Of a stretch of 64,000 nt of DNA, positions 21,013 through 30,146 are shown one piece after another. The notes under the pieces are model-generated. The model searched no databases. It saw nothing but the letters and a program-made list of their open reading frames with translations, and was not told the origin of the DNA. The DNA is taken from NCBI RefSeq assembly GCF_900114465.1, contig NZ_FOTD01000003.1, forward strand, positions 156,710 through 220,709. Reading direction: 5' to 3'. Within the stretch, counting starts at the first letter, position 1; each line of letters starts with the position of its first letter. The position numbers were made by a program, and so were the translations under genes. This DNA is from Trichococcus palustris (GTDB lineage: Bacteria > Bacillota > Bacilli > Lactobacillales > Aerococcaceae).

Positions 21013-22323
21013 ATGAACGAACAACTCTTGACCGGCACATTAAAAATTAACGAAAACAACCATCTGGAAATCGGCGGAATGGACACTGCAGCTCTTGCAG
21101 CGAAATATGGCACCCCTTTGTATGTTTACGATGTAGCGCAAATCCGCTCAAAATGTAGGCAATTCAAAGCGGCTTTTGAAAAGAATGATTTTTCCTATCA
21201 AGTTGCCTACGCCAGCAAAGCTTTTTCCGTTTTGGCAATCTATCAATTGATCCAAGAAGAAGGCTGTTCGGTTGATGTGGTATCCGGAGGGGAACTTTAC
21301 ACGGCTTTAAAGGCGGGGTTTCCGGCAGAAAAAATCCATTTTCATGGGAACAACAAGACAGTGGCGGAATTGACCTTGGCTTTGGAGAATAAAGTGGGCT
21401 GTATCATCGTTGATAATTTCTATGAAATTGATTTGCTGAACGCTTTAACGAAGGAACGTAATCAAAGGGTTGCTGTACAATTACGTACCGCCCCAGGTAT
21501 CAACGCGCACACACATGAGTACATCACAACCGGCCAACGGGATTCGAAATTTGGTTTCGATTTGGAAAATGGGCAAATCGATCAAGCCATCCAAAAAGTA
21601 TTGGAGAATCCTTTGTTCGATTTAATCGGTGTCCATTGCCATATCGGTTCCCAAATATTTGAAACGGAAGCATTTACGCACACCGTCGATAAAATGATTG
21701 GGTTGTTGGCTTCTTGGCGCGATAAATATGGATATACCGCAAAAGTGTTGAACTTGGGCGGCGGTTTTGGTATCCGTTATACGGAAGCGGATGAACCAAA
21801 AGAAATCAGCGACATCATAGATGCAGTCTGTCAAGAAGTCGTTCAAAAAACAGGGGAATATGACTACCCCGTGCCTGAAATTTGGATTGAACCGGGTCGT
21901 AGCATCGTTGGGGATGCTGGTATCACCCTATATGAAACCGGATCTGAGAAGGATATTCCCGGCATCCGTAATTATCTAGCGGTGGATGGCGGTATGAGCG
22001 ATAATATCCGTCCGGCCCTATATGATGCAGCGTATACTGCAGTCATAGCGAACCGGGCAACGGAACCGGCTGAAGAAACGTATTCCATCGCGGGGAAATG
22101 TTGTGAATCAGGGGATATGCTTATTTGGGACATTCCCTTGCCAAAAGTCAACCAAAAAGATATTCTGGCAGTCTTCTCGACGGGTGCCTACGGCTATTCA
22201 ATGGCAAATAATTACAACAGAATTCCACGCCCGGCAGTTGTCTTTGTGGAGGACGGTGAAGACGCGCTTGTTGTAAAGCGTGAAACATACGAAGATCTCA
22301 TTCATTTGGATCAACTGATCTAA
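21013..22323 (+). CDS. lysA: Diaminopimelate decarboxylase
   Basis: Last step of lysine synthesis: meso-diaminopimelate to lysine and CO2. 436 residues, fold-III PLP enzyme. The PLP lysine is in VAYASKAFSV, HCHIGSQIF and the glycine loop NLGGGFGIRY bind cofactor, EPGRSIVG and GKCCESGDML are substrate-site motifs with the catalytic Cys. ATG 21013 follows AAAGGAG. It heads the lysA-ribT-scpA-scpB stretch. Confidence 0.97.
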   Translation: MNEQLLTGTLKINENNHLEIGGMDTAALAAKYGTPLYVYDVAQIRSKCRQFKAAFEKNDFSYQVAYASKAFSVLAIYQLIQEEGCSVDVVSGGELYTALKAGFPAEKIHFHGNNKTVAELTLALENKVGCIIVDNFYEIDLLNALTKERNQRVAVQLRTAPGINAHTHEYITTGQRDSKFGFDLENGQIDQAIQKVLENPLFDLIGVHCHIGSQIFETEAFTHTVDKMIGLLASWRDKYGYTAKVLNLGGGFGIRYTEADEPKEISDIIDAVCQEVVQKTGEYDYPVPEIWIEPGRSIVGDAGITLYETGSEKDIPGIRNYLAVDGGMSDNIRPALYDAAYTAVIANRATEPAEETYSIAGKCCESGDMLIWDIPLPKVNQKDILAVFSTGAYGYSMANNYNRIPRPAVVFVEDGEDALVVKRETYEDLIHLDQLI

Positions 22324-22366
22324 TTCACCGCATTTCGGGCAAATAAAGTTTTAAAAGGAGAAAAAA

Positions 22367-22753
22367 GTGTTTATTTCGTATAATCAATCATGTGAAAAAA
22401 TCGCTATGGGATTACTTTCTTATGTAACGGATTTGAAAAATGTGGCCAGATTAAAGGCTGAAATGGATAGTTACAAGGAGAATGCTGAAAGGAAATTGTT
22501 TCTTTGGAAAGATGAAGAGACGGATAATATTGTTGCCTTAGTAGGCATTGAACTCAGCGACACCATGATTTTAGTCCGCCATCTAGCGGTTTCCCCTTCT
22601 TTCAGGAAGGAAGGGATTGTCTATTCGCTGCTGAATGGCTTGCAGAAACAGTACCCTGCCCATTCCATCAGCGGAACGATAGAAACAGCACAGTTTATAG
22701 CAAAGTGGAGCCAAAAACAGAAGGAAGAGAATGATGAGGGAATGAGTGGATGA
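22367..22753 (+). CDS. ribT: RibT-like GNAT family protein
   Basis: 128 residues, GTG start after AAGGAG. It closely follows the pattern of B. subtilis RibT: SCEKIAMGLLSY at the N-terminus, RKLFLWKDEE in the middle and VRHLAVSPSFRKEGI as the acetyl-CoA-binding GNAT loop. The substrate is not established. In B. subtilis ribT sits in the riboflavin operon near scpA; here it lies between lysA and scpA and overlaps scpA by four bases (ATGA). Confidence 0.8.
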   Translation: MFISYNQSCEKIAMGLLSYVTDLKNVARLKAEMDSYKENAERKLFLWKDEETDNIVALVGIELSDTMILVRHLAVSPSFRKEGIVYSLLNGLQKQYPAHSISGTIETAQFIAKWSQKQKEENDEGMSG

Positions 22754-23529
22754 TAGCGCCTGGAGAAAATGAACTCACCTTTAAACTTCCTGATTTCGAA
22801 GGCCCCTTAGACTTGCTGCTCCATTTGATCAAAGAAATGAAAGTGGATATCTTTGACATCCCGATTGCCGAGATAACTGAACAATACCTCCGCTACCTTG
22901 ACTCAATGCAAGAATTGAAGCTGGATGTAGCGGGGGATTACTTGCTTATGGCTGCCACACTGTTGGAAATAAAAAGTCGCTTATTATTGCCGAAAAAGGA
23001 AATCGAATTTACAGAAGATTTCTATGAAGAGGGTGAAGATCCTCGCGAAAGCCTTGTCCAGCAACTGATAGAGTATAAACAATTCCAAGGTGCCGCAAAG
23101 GCTTTAAAGGAATTGGAACAAGAAAGAGGCTTATATTTCACAAAAAATGCTACCGACTTGGAGGAACTGCAACATTCGGTTCCGCTGTCCCCAGGTGAAG
23201 TTTCCGCGACGGATTTGATAGCGGCCTTGCAAAAAATGTATCAAAAATTGCAGAAGAAAAAACCGCTGCAGGCAAAAATGGGGCAAGAACAATTTACCGT
23301 CGAACAGACTATGCGATCGATACTGGAAAAATTCGACAGTTTAGGGGCAACGCCCCAAGTCCGTATTCCTTTTGCCGCTTTTTTTGAGGTTCAGACAAAG
23401 TCTCAGGTAGTGAATACGTTCTTGGCGATGCTGGAACTGGTCAAAGAACGGGAAATTAATTTTATGCAAGAAGAAGTTTATGGTGACATCTATTTAATAC
23501 GGATTATGGGAGTTTTAGTCGATGAATAA
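22750..23529 (+). CDS. scpA: Segregation and condensation protein ScpA
   Basis: The kleisin subunit of the SMC condensin. 259 residues. The N-terminal motif FKLPDFEGPLDLLLHLIKE is diagnostic, followed by the winged-helix region and a C-terminal domain that closes the SMC ring (FAAFFEVQTKSQVVNTFLAMLELVK). It overlaps ribT at its start and scpB at its end (eight bases), so all three are coupled. Confidence 0.96.
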   Translation: MIAPGENELTFKLPDFEGPLDLLLHLIKEMKVDIFDIPIAEITEQYLRYLDSMQELKLDVAGDYLLMAATLLEIKSRLLLPKKEIEFTEDFYEEGEDPRESLVQQLIEYKQFQGAAKALKELEQERGLYFTKNATDLEELQHSVPLSPGEVSATDLIAALQKMYQKLQKKKPLQAKMGQEQFTVEQTMRSILEKFDSLGATPQVRIPFAAFFEVQTKSQVVNTFLAMLELVKEREINFMQEEVYGDIYLIRIMGVLVDE

Positions 23530-24157
23530 AAAAGGGGCTTTGGAAAGTCTTTTATTTGTAGCGGGCGATGATGGACTGAGCATGGATGAGATAACATCGT
23601 TGCTGGAAATAAGCGAAATGGAAGCTCGCAATCTTTTGGTTGAAATGAGAGAGAACCATAATGATAACATGCATTCGGGACTGACTCTGATCGAGACGCG
23701 CAAAAGATATCAATTGGCGACAAAAAAAGAATATGCCGAGTTAATCAAAAGCTATGCCATTTCACCTTTTGCGACGCATTTGTCGCAGGCAGCGTTAGAG
23801 ACACTGGCGATCATAGCGTATAAACAGCCATTGACGCGCATCGAAATCGATCAAATCAGGGGTGTGCAGTCCGCTGGTTTAGTGCAACGCTTGATGCTAA
23901 GGGGTTTGGTGAAGGAGATGGGACGGACTGAAACGCCTGGAAGACCGATCATCTATGGCACGACGGACTATTTCATGAACTATTTTGGACTGACGACGAT
24001 CGAGGATCTGCCCAATGTTGAAGAGCTTTTTCAAATGCAAGAGAACGAATCGTTCGATCTATTTAATTATGGCTTGGACGAGGGAAACGAAAACCCCGAT
24101 GGACCTATTGAAGGAACGGACGGTTTTTTTGCTGATGACCAAATATCGCTGATTTAA
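23522..24157 (+). CDS. scpB: Segregation and condensation protein ScpB
   Basis: Winged-helix partner of ScpA in the SMC complex. 211 residues with two winged helices; LSQAALETLAIIAYKQPLTR and GRPIIYGTTDYFMNYFGL are the family signatures. The acidic C-terminal tail is variable in the family. Confidence 0.95.
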   Translation: MNKKGALESLLFVAGDDGLSMDEITSLLEISEMEARNLLVEMRENHNDNMHSGLTLIETRKRYQLATKKEYAELIKSYAISPFATHLSQAALETLAIIAYKQPLTRIEIDQIRGVQSAGLVQRLMLRGLVKEMGRTETPGRPIIYGTTDYFMNYFGLTTIEDLPNVEELFQMQENESFDLFNYGLDEGNENPDGPIEGTDGFFADDQISLI

Positions 24158-24210
24158 TAGATTAATGGCATTGGCGGAGTGGTAATGACAGTTTTGCCAA
24201 TAGATACTGA

Positions 24211-24246
24211 CCTTTCCGGCCGGCAATCAGCCGCAAGCTGGAAAGG
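24211..24246 (+). other. Hairpin in the scpB-rluB gap
   Basis: CCTTTCC (24211-24217) pairs with GGAAAGG (24240-24246), enclosing a smaller CGGC/GCCG stem. No T-run follows, so it is not a standard terminator. It may be a processing or weak pause element. Confidence 0.4.
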
Positions 24247-24275
24247 GACAAAATGAAAGAATAAAAGGTGAATGA

Positions 24276-25013
24276 ATGGAACGATTACAGAAAGTTATAG
24301 CACATGCGGGGATTGCTTCAAGAAGAAAAGCGGAAGAAATGATAACAGAAGGCCTAGTGACCGTCAACGGAGAAGTCGTAAAGGAATTGGGCGTTAAAGT
24401 ATCAAAAAGTGACAGGGTGGAAGTGAAGGGGATGCCGATTTATCGGGAACAACCGGCCTACTATCTTTTCTACAAACCAAAGAATACCTTGTCCTCCGTC
24501 AAAGACGACAAGGATAGAACGGTGGTCACGGATTTCTTTAACGTCAAAGAAAGAATCTATCCTATCGGTAGATTGGATTTTGATACGACCGGTCTTTTGC
24601 TGATGACCAATGACGGTGAATTTGCCAATTTATTGACGCATCCGAAATATCACATCGAAAAAACGTATGTGGCAAAAGTCAGCGCAATCCCTACGCGCGC
24701 GCAACTGAATAAATTGGAGAATGGCGTCATCCTGGATGGCAAAAAAACATCTAAAGCTAGAACTAAATTGATTTCGGCCAATTCCCAGAAGAATACTGCG
24801 ATCGTAGAAATCACTATCCATGAGGGCTGGAATCATCAGGTGAAAAGAATGTTTGAACAGATTGGCTGCCCTGTGGAAAAATTGAAACGGGAAGCGTTCG
24901 GCTTCTTGACACTGGGCGATTTAAAACCCGGCGAGTACCGCGAACTGAACGCATTCGAAGTGGAAAAACTTAAAAAAATCGCTCTTTCAAATGAGGCGGA
25001 CGCAAAAAGATAG
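24276..25013 (+). CDS. rluB: 23S rRNA pseudouridine synthase RluB
   Basis: Modifies U to pseudouridine in helix 89 of 23S rRNA. 245 residues with an N-terminal S4 domain (MERLQKVIAHAGIASRRKAEEMI), the RluB/E/F core and the catalytic Asp in YPIGRLDFDTTGLLLMTNDG. The KPG(E)YRELNAFE C-terminus is typical. In Bacillales it sits before the res genes, as here. Confidence 0.94.
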   Translation: MERLQKVIAHAGIASRRKAEEMITEGLVTVNGEVVKELGVKVSKSDRVEVKGMPIYREQPAYYLFYKPKNTLSSVKDDKDRTVVTDFFNVKERIYPIGRLDFDTTGLLLMTNDGEFANLLTHPKYHIEKTYVAKVSAIPTRAQLNKLENGVILDGKKTSKARTKLISANSQKNTAIVEITIHEGWNHQVKRMFEQIGCPVEKLKREAFGFLTLGDLKPGEYRELNAFEVEKLKKIALSNEADAKR

Positions 25014-25047
25014 AGAGAAAATTTACTAAATGCAAAGGATGATTTGA

Positions 25048-25770
25048 ATGGCAAAAGCAGCAGGGAAGATTCTCATCGTAGATGACGAAGAACGGATTCG
25101 CCGACTATTGAAACTATATCTTGAAAAAGATGGGTACGAGACATTCGAAGCCGAAGATGGAAAGACTGCGTTGGAAATGATTTTAGCAAACTCGTACGAT
25201 CTGGTCTTGCTCGACTTAATGCTTCCGGAAATGAGCGGCATCGAGGTGGCAAAATTGGTCCGCAAAGAAAAAGAAGTCCCCATCATGATGATCACTGCCC
25301 GCGGTGAAGAAAACAACAGAGTGGAAGGGTTTATGTCCGGAGCGGATGATTACATCGTGAAACCATTCAGCCCAAGAGAAGTGATGCTGCGGGTTGCAGC
25401 GGTATTGAAACGCACGAAACCGTTGGAATCTGAATCGAATACGATCGATTTTCCGCAACTCAAGATCTACCCTGACTCCAGGCTCGTATTAGTGGATAAT
25501 GTGCCGATCAATTTAACGCCAAAAGAATTTGAATTGCTCCTCTATCTTTCTAAATCGCCAGAAAAAATCTTTACCAGAGAAGTGTTGTTGAAAGAAGTAT
25601 GGCGCTACGAATTTTTTGGCGATCTACGGACGGTCGACACACACGTAAAACGATTGCGCGAGAAATTATTAAAACAATCCAAATCAGTTTCCAAAATGAT
25701 TGTAACGGTTTGGGGAATGGGCTATAAATTTTCGCCGATCGATTCTGAACGGACTAACGAAAAGAAATGA
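25048..25770 (+). CDS. resD: Response regulator, ResD/SrrA type
   Basis: OmpR-family regulator of 240 residues: receiver domain with the phosphoacceptor D56 (LVLLDLMLPEMSG) and conserved Lys in YIVKPFSP, then a winged-helix DNA-binding domain ending VWGMGYKF. The position after rluB and before a sensor kinase with a four-base overlap is the ResDE layout. resABC, which normally precede resD in Bacillus, are absent. A role in responding to respiratory or redox state is inferred from the family. Confidence 0.85.
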   Translation: MAKAAGKILIVDDEERIRRLLKLYLEKDGYETFEAEDGKTALEMILANSYDLVLLDLMLPEMSGIEVAKLVRKEKEVPIMMITARGEENNRVEGFMSGADDYIVKPFSPREVMLRVAAVLKRTKPLESESNTIDFPQLKIYPDSRLVLVDNVPINLTPKEFELLLYLSKSPEKIFTREVLLKEVWRYEFFGDLRTVDTHVKRLREKLLKQSKSVSKMIVTVWGMGYKFSPIDSERTNEKK

Positions 25771-27569
25771 AAAAGAAAAGAATTTTTTTAAACTCTTGGC
25801 TTTTCTTTGTTCTGCTGACAGTAGCGCTGATGACCTTGATGTATATAGGGAACGCCATCACCAATGTGAACACCATCGAAGATACGTACATCACTTTGCT
25901 GCAAGAGAAAATGATAGCAACACGGGATAGGATATTGGGGGCTCCTGATAGCTATTTGGCAGAGCCGGCTTCCAGCGGCAGCCAATCATCGGAGCTTGGC
26001 TATTACATTGAAATAGGTGATCAGAGTCAGTTTGTTATGAATGATGCGGCTCTTGCCAAGCAATCCAGTTCGCTGAAAAAGAAATTATTTGCCTCCGTCC
26101 CCCTGGCAAGCGCGTTGGCAAATAAACAAGAGCTATTTGAGAAAATTACTGTCTTTGATTCCAATAATAATGAGTTGCTTTTTTTGACGGATGTTCATTT
26201 TTTTGAGCGTGACGGAAAAGCGGGGACCATCATCATTTTTTACAATTTGGATGAGCTGCAGTCCTATCATCTTAATGCGAAAAGCATGTTTTGGTTGCTT
26301 CTGTCTATATTTTTGATGGGGGCAATCGCTTATTATCAATATCTGGAGCGTAAAGTATCGGAACCGTTGGAGGCGATGACGGATATCGCCTTTAAATATT
26401 CGCGCAATGATTTTTCAAAAAAAATCAAAGTTGAAACCTATGATGAAATTTCGAATCTGGGTATTGCCATGAGCAAACTCGGAAAAGCGATTCAGGCAAG
26501 CACGCTGATGAACAAGGAAGAGAAAGAATTGCTGACCCATTTGTTTGAATCGCTGCCTGGAGGGATTCTTTATTTTGACCAAAATATGAACTTGACACTT
26601 GTGAATGGTTTCGGGAAAGAATTTCTTGATTTTTGGAGAAAAGCAGACCCTGATGCCGAGAACAAAGCCATGCCTGATCAATTCAGGGAAATGATCCTAC
26701 ATTCGTATGATACGGCCTCCAGTGCGGAAACGGAGTGTCAGTGGCTGCAAAGGTATTTTAATGTGAAAGTCACTCCGTTGGTACAGGCCGAATCGAAACA
26801 GGTGCGGGGCGTCTTGGTTGTGCTGCAGGACATCACAACCGCAAAACAATTGGATACTATCCGCGGGGACTTCATCACGAATGTATCGCACGATTTGCGT
26901 ACCCCTCTGCAGATGATAAAAGGCTACAGCGAAGCGATCATCGATAATATTGCAGAGACCAATGAAGAAAAGATTGAAATGGCGCATATTATTTTAGATG
27001 AGACAACCGAGATGAATAACATGGTCAACAATTTGCTGGATTTATCGCGGATGCAGGCTGGATATATCGAACTGAACAGACATGCTGTCGATTTGGCTGC
27101 GTTCTTTGAACATCTTTCTGTCCGCTTCGAGAAAAGTTTTAAAGAGTCGGAAATCCATTTCTCTTTTGAATTATTGGATGGCATCGATCATTATCCTTTT
27201 GATGAGGAAAAAATGAACCAGGTATTTTATAATCTGATCGACAATGCGGTTCGCTATTCTGCGGAAATCGGTGCAAGACAGCAAAAATTCATCCATATAG
27301 AAGGAAGCTTGGATGATCTATCCGGTAAAGTGTTATTTGAAGTGAGCGATAACGGAATTGGGATCCAACAAGAGAGTTTGCCCTATATTTTTGAACGTTT
27401 CTATAAAGACGATAAATCAAGAACCAATTCAAAACAAAAAAGTACGGGCATCGGGTTATCGATTGTGCAGACAATCGTAGAAGCACATGATGGTAAAATT
27501 GAGGTGCACAGCGAGTTGGGCGTGGGTACCACCTTCGTCATCAGTTTGCCGGATCCGGAGCTGCTCTGA
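25767..27569 (+). CDS. resE: Sensor histidine kinase, ResE/SrrB type
   Basis: 600 residues. Two membrane segments (about 9-28 and 168-188) enclose an extracytoplasmic sensor region. A HAMP linker, a PAS-like domain (about 250-360), the dimerisation/H-box FITNVSHDLRTPLQM with H375, and the ATPase domain with N-box (NLIDNAVRYS), DNGIGI and TGIGLSIV follow. It partners the preceding regulator. The ligand or signal cannot be told from sequence. Confidence 0.88.
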   Translation: MKKKRIFLNSWLFFVLLTVALMTLMYIGNAITNVNTIEDTYITLLQEKMIATRDRILGAPDSYLAEPASSGSQSSELGYYIEIGDQSQFVMNDAALAKQSSSLKKKLFASVPLASALANKQELFEKITVFDSNNNELLFLTDVHFFERDGKAGTIIIFYNLDELQSYHLNAKSMFWLLLSIFLMGAIAYYQYLERKVSEPLEAMTDIAFKYSRNDFSKKIKVETYDEISNLGIAMSKLGKAIQASTLMNKEEKELLTHLFESLPGGILYFDQNMNLTLVNGFGKEFLDFWRKADPDAENKAMPDQFREMILHSYDTASSAETECQWLQRYFNVKVTPLVQAESKQVRGVLVVLQDITTAKQLDTIRGDFITNVSHDLRTPLQMIKGYSEAIIDNIAETNEEKIEMAHIILDETTEMNNMVNNLLDLSRMQAGYIELNRHAVDLAAFFEHLSVRFEKSFKESEIHFSFELLDGIDHYPFDEEKMNQVFYNLIDNAVRYSAEIGARQQKFIHIEGSLDDLSGKVLFEVSDNGIGIQQESLPYIFERFYKDDKSRTNSKQKSTGIGLSIVQTIVEAHDGKIEVHSELGVGTTFVISLPDPELL

Positions 27570-27631
27570 ACGTCCACTTCCCCCGGGAAATAACTCACTA
27601 AAAAAAATATCTCGAATTAATGATATTTATA

Positions 27632-27660
27632 TTGACTTTCCTATCGGGAAGATATATATT
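27632..27660 (+). promoter_or_regulatory. Promoter of the FMN riboswitch-ribU unit
   Basis: TTGACT (27632-27637), 17-base spacer, TATATT (27655-27660). The transcript would start about 20 bases before the riboswitch aptamer. Confidence 0.7.
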
Positions 27661-27684
27661 TGATTTACAAAATAAAAAAAAGAT

Positions 27685-27803
27685 TCGTCTTCAGGGCAGG
27701 GTGAAATTCCCGACCGGTGGTATAGTCCACGACCTCGTATTTCGATACGGGCTGAACTGGTGTAATTCCAGTACCGACAGTACAGTCTGGATGGAAGAAG
27801 ATG
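27685..27803 (+). promoter_or_regulatory. FMN riboswitch (RFN element)
   Basis: Conserved RFN blocks are visible in order: TCAGGGCAGGGTGAAATTCCC, CCGGTGGTATAGTCCACGA, GGCTGAACTGGTGTAATTCCAG, ACCGACAGTACAGTCTGGATG. The outer helix is CGTCTTC (27686-27692) with GAAGATG (27796-27802). It senses FMN and controls the riboflavin transporter gene ribU. Confidence 0.97.
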
Positions 27804-27827
27804 GGGTTTCTTTGAATAGCTTATTCG

Positions 27828-27883
27828 AGGGCTCTATTTTTATCTATCCATTTTGCGGAGGATAAGAATAGGGCTCTTTTCTA
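27828..27883 (+). terminator. Riboswitch-controlled terminator before ribU
   Basis: AGGGCT-CTATTTTTATC (27828-27844) pairs with GATAAGAATAG-GGCTCT (27861-27877), about 17 bp with G-T pairs, followed by TTTTC. It is the expression platform of the FMN riboswitch: FMN binding should favour this hairpin and stop ribU transcription. Confidence 0.75.
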
Positions 27884-27933
27884 TTGAAAGAGACCCATCT
27901 CTGAGATGAAATCAACAGGGAGGATTTATTATT

Positions 27934-28509
27934 ATGCAACAGAACAAAACTAAAAAAATGGTGGGCATTTCACTGTTTGGAGCACTTGCTTTCGTATTGA
28001 TGTTTATCGCTTTTCCGGTCATCCCGGCATTCTCGTATTTGAAAATTGACTTCAGCGATCTACCCATTTTGCTTTCATTTTTCCTTTATGGTCCAGCAGG
28101 CGGCATCATTTCAGCACTGATTCGTTCCATTTTACATTACCTTCAAACAGGCGGCGATATGGGTTACCCAATCGGCGATGCTGCTGGCTTCTTGGCAACA
28201 CTGGCTTATACCTTGCCGGTATATTACTTATTGCAAAAATCTAAAACAAAAGCAGGCGTTATCCTATCCTTGCTTGCCGGCACAATCGTATTGACCGTCG
28301 TCTTGTCTGTAGCCAATTGGTATGTCTTCACACCTTTGTACATGAACCTTTTAAACTTCCAAATGGGACCAATAAAAGAGTTGGTATTGGCGGGAATCTT
28401 GCCATTCAACATAATCAAAGGATTGGTCATCAGCGCTGTCATCCTGCTGGTTATGCCAAAGCTGAAACCATGGCTTACACATCAAAATATTAAGTTAACA
28501 TATAAATAA
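27934..28509 (+). CDS. ribU: Riboflavin ECF transporter S component RibU
   Basis: 191 residues, about six membrane helices. The N-terminus has the S-component signature for docking the ECF module (LFGALAFVLMFIAFP), and YLKIDFSDLPILLSFFLYGPAGG is typical of RibU. The upstream FMN riboswitch supports riboflavin as the substrate. The ATPase and T subunits are encoded elsewhere. Single gene between terminators. Confidence 0.95.
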   Translation: MQQNKTKKMVGISLFGALAFVLMFIAFPVIPAFSYLKIDFSDLPILLSFFLYGPAGGIISALIRSILHYLQTGGDMGYPIGDAAGFLATLAYTLPVYYLLQKSKTKAGVILSLLAGTIVLTVVLSVANWYVFTPLYMNLLNFQMGPIKELVLAGILPFNIIKGLVISAVILLVMPKLKPWLTHQNIKLTYK

Positions 28510-28513
28510 AACG

Positions 28514-28540
28514 AAAAAGCAGCCGATTGGCTGCTTTTTT
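28514..28540. terminator. Bidirectional terminator between ribU and fer
   Basis: AAAAAGCAGCC (28514-28524), loop GATT, GGCTGCTTTTT (28529-28539). It serves the convergent ribU and ferredoxin genes. Confidence 0.9.
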
Positions 28541-28561
28541 TGTTCGGGTATTGATTTTTGG

Positions 28562-28795
28562 CTACGCTTGACGCTCAAATGGCTCTTCTGACCGCAATAT
28601 CGCGCCTGTAGGGCATTGTTGGTAGGCTTTGCGAAAGGCATCCATCTCTTCCGAAGGGACGGGTATGATGCCTTTATTTTCGTCCTTACGCGTGAAGGCG
28701 ATGCCGTCCGGGGTGAAATCAAACAGAGCGGGGGAAATTATTTGGCAAAGTCCGCAGGCGATGCAGTTTTCTTGATTAATTTTGGTATAATACAT
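28562..28795 (-). CDS. fer: 4Fe-4S ferredoxin
   Basis: 77-residue single-cluster ferredoxin. Cluster ligands are CIACGLC (three Cys) near the N-terminus and a distal Cys in QQCPTGAI. It resembles B. subtilis Fer, a low-potential electron carrier. It is the last host gene before the prophage. On the minus strand TTGAAA-N17-TATGAA lies within the 87 bases between its start and the integrase stop, so the integration site is at or close to its promoter. Confidence 0.93.
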   Translation of the reverse strand: MYYTKINQENCIACGLCQIISPALFDFTPDGIAFTRKDENKGIIPVPSEEMDAFRKAYQQCPTGAILRSEEPFERQA

Positions 28796-28882
28796 ATATT
28801 TTCACTTGAAATCCTTTCATATCAATGTTCTAAGCTTGTTTCAATTTATTTTTCGAAGGAAAGGGGCAGAAAGGGGGCAGAA
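28796..28882. other. Probable attL region between fer and int
   Basis: The host-phage boundary must lie here or just beside it. Two direct copies of GGGGCAGAA (28863-28871 and 28874-28882) sit next to the integrase stop and could be arm-type binding sites. The core cannot be defined without the other end. Confidence 0.4.
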
Positions 28883-30037
28883 CTATTTCAAGTTGTTTAG
28901 TTTGTCCACGATATCCCGCGTCATGTTCTTCGTAACGTGTGTATATATTTCCAACGTGACCTTCGGATCAGAATGGCCAACTCTTTCCATGATGGCCTTC
29001 ACTGGGATGCCCAACTCTGACAAGATGGAGATATGGCTATGTCTGAAAACGTGCGTCGAAATCTCCTTTTGGATCCCCATGTCAATCATCACTTTCTTCA
29101 GGTGGTAATTGATTATGCTGTGCAAGATAGGCGTTCCTTTCGGCATGGCGAAGATATAACCTTTATCATCATAATCCGGATACTCTGATTTGTATAGTTC
29201 ATTCTCCGATTCGAATAACCGGATGATTTCAATGGCCCGATCCGACAAGGCTACCATGCGATAAGCCGCTGCCGTCTTGGGGGTGCTGATGTATGCATCG
29301 GCAACAGAATTCGTATCGGTGGCATAGGTGCCGGATACTTTCACGCAGCCATCGATAATATCGGATGCCCGCAATATATTCGTTTCGCCAATCCGCAAGC
29401 CAGTCAATGACATAAACTCGCACAGACGCGAATAACGGACGTTGTAGCGTGACAACCCATAGAGGCAGGTTTCCAATTCATCATGATCTAGGAATTTGTT
29501 GCTTATTTTTTCGCGCTCCGACATCGTGATCGGTTTCTTTTTCAGTTCGACATCCGAAACGGGGTTATACAGACAGTAGTTGCGTTTCTTTGCGTATTTG
29601 AAGATTTGGTTAACCATTGATTTTATGTTTCTGACGGTATCGAAGCCGTAGTTCTTTTCGTAATAGATCATTTCGAAATAGTCCTGCAGCGTGCCGGTAT
29701 CGATTTTGGAAACCAACGCTTCTTTAGGGAAGTTATTCATTACTAACGAGAAATATCTTCTTTGCGTTTTTCCGGTCGATGCCTTCACAGTCTGCAGATA
29801 CTTTGGAAACCATTCGTTGGCCACATCTTCAAAAGTGATATTCATCCCGGCTTTCGTCAGGCTGAAATTCTTGAGGAATTTTTGATTCTTTTCGTCCAGC
29901 ATCCGCTTGGCTTCTTTTTGAGCACGGGAGCTTTTGCTGGTTAGGGTGACGGAAAACTTCTTTGTTTTCCCGAACAGTTCGTTTTCATAGCGTTCGAAGA
30001 ATTTGTATTTCCCGTTCGGTAGTTCTTCCATCCACAT
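28883..30037 (-). CDS. int: Phage integrase, tyrosine recombinase
   Basis: 384 residues. An N-terminal arm-binding AP2-like region, a SAM-like core-binding domain (about 70-165) and the catalytic domain are present. Catalytic residues are R215 (LTGLRIGETN), K254 region, H329 and R332 (HVFRHSHIS), H355 and Y365 (GHSDPKVTLEIYTH). The complement shows AGGAGC ten bases before the start. It sits at the left end, transcribed toward the host gene, as usual for such prophages. Confidence 0.95.
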   Translation of the reverse strand: MWMEELPNGKYKFFERYENELFGKTKKFSVTLTSKSSRAQKEAKRMLDEKNQKFLKNFSLTKAGMNITFEDVANEWFPKYLQTVKASTGKTQRRYFSLVMNNFPKEALVSKIDTGTLQDYFEMIYYEKNYGFDTVRNIKSMVNQIFKYAKKRNYCLYNPVSDVELKKKPITMSEREKISNKFLDHDELETCLYGLSRYNVRYSRLCEFMSLTGLRIGETNILRASDIIDGCVKVSGTYATDTNSVADAYISTPKTAAAYRMVALSDRAIEIIRLFESENELYKSEYPDYDDKGYIFAMPKGTPILHSIINYHLKKVMIDMGIQKEISTHVFRHSHISILSELGIPVKAIMERVGHSDPKVTLEIYTHVTKNMTRDIVDKLNNLK

Positions 30038-30104
30038 GCTTTTTCAGCTCCTATCTGTTATAATAGGGCGTAACAAATCGCTCTATTTATGGGCGTTTTT
30101 TTGG

Positions 30105-30146
30105 AAACACCACTTTCGCTTTGGTCGGGGAGAGTGGTGTTTTTAT
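30105..30146 (+). terminator. Hairpin with T-run behind the abiF stop
   Basis: AAACACCACT (30105-30114) pairs perfectly with AGTGGTGTTT (30133-30142). The T-rich side is on the plus strand, so it would stop rightward readthrough toward abiF; on the minus strand only a short TTT follows. Confidence 0.6.

Noticed and set aside
27620..27865. 81-codon open frame upstream of ribU
   Set aside because: It lies across the FMN riboswitch and its terminator, has no ribosome site and its codons follow the RNA structure.
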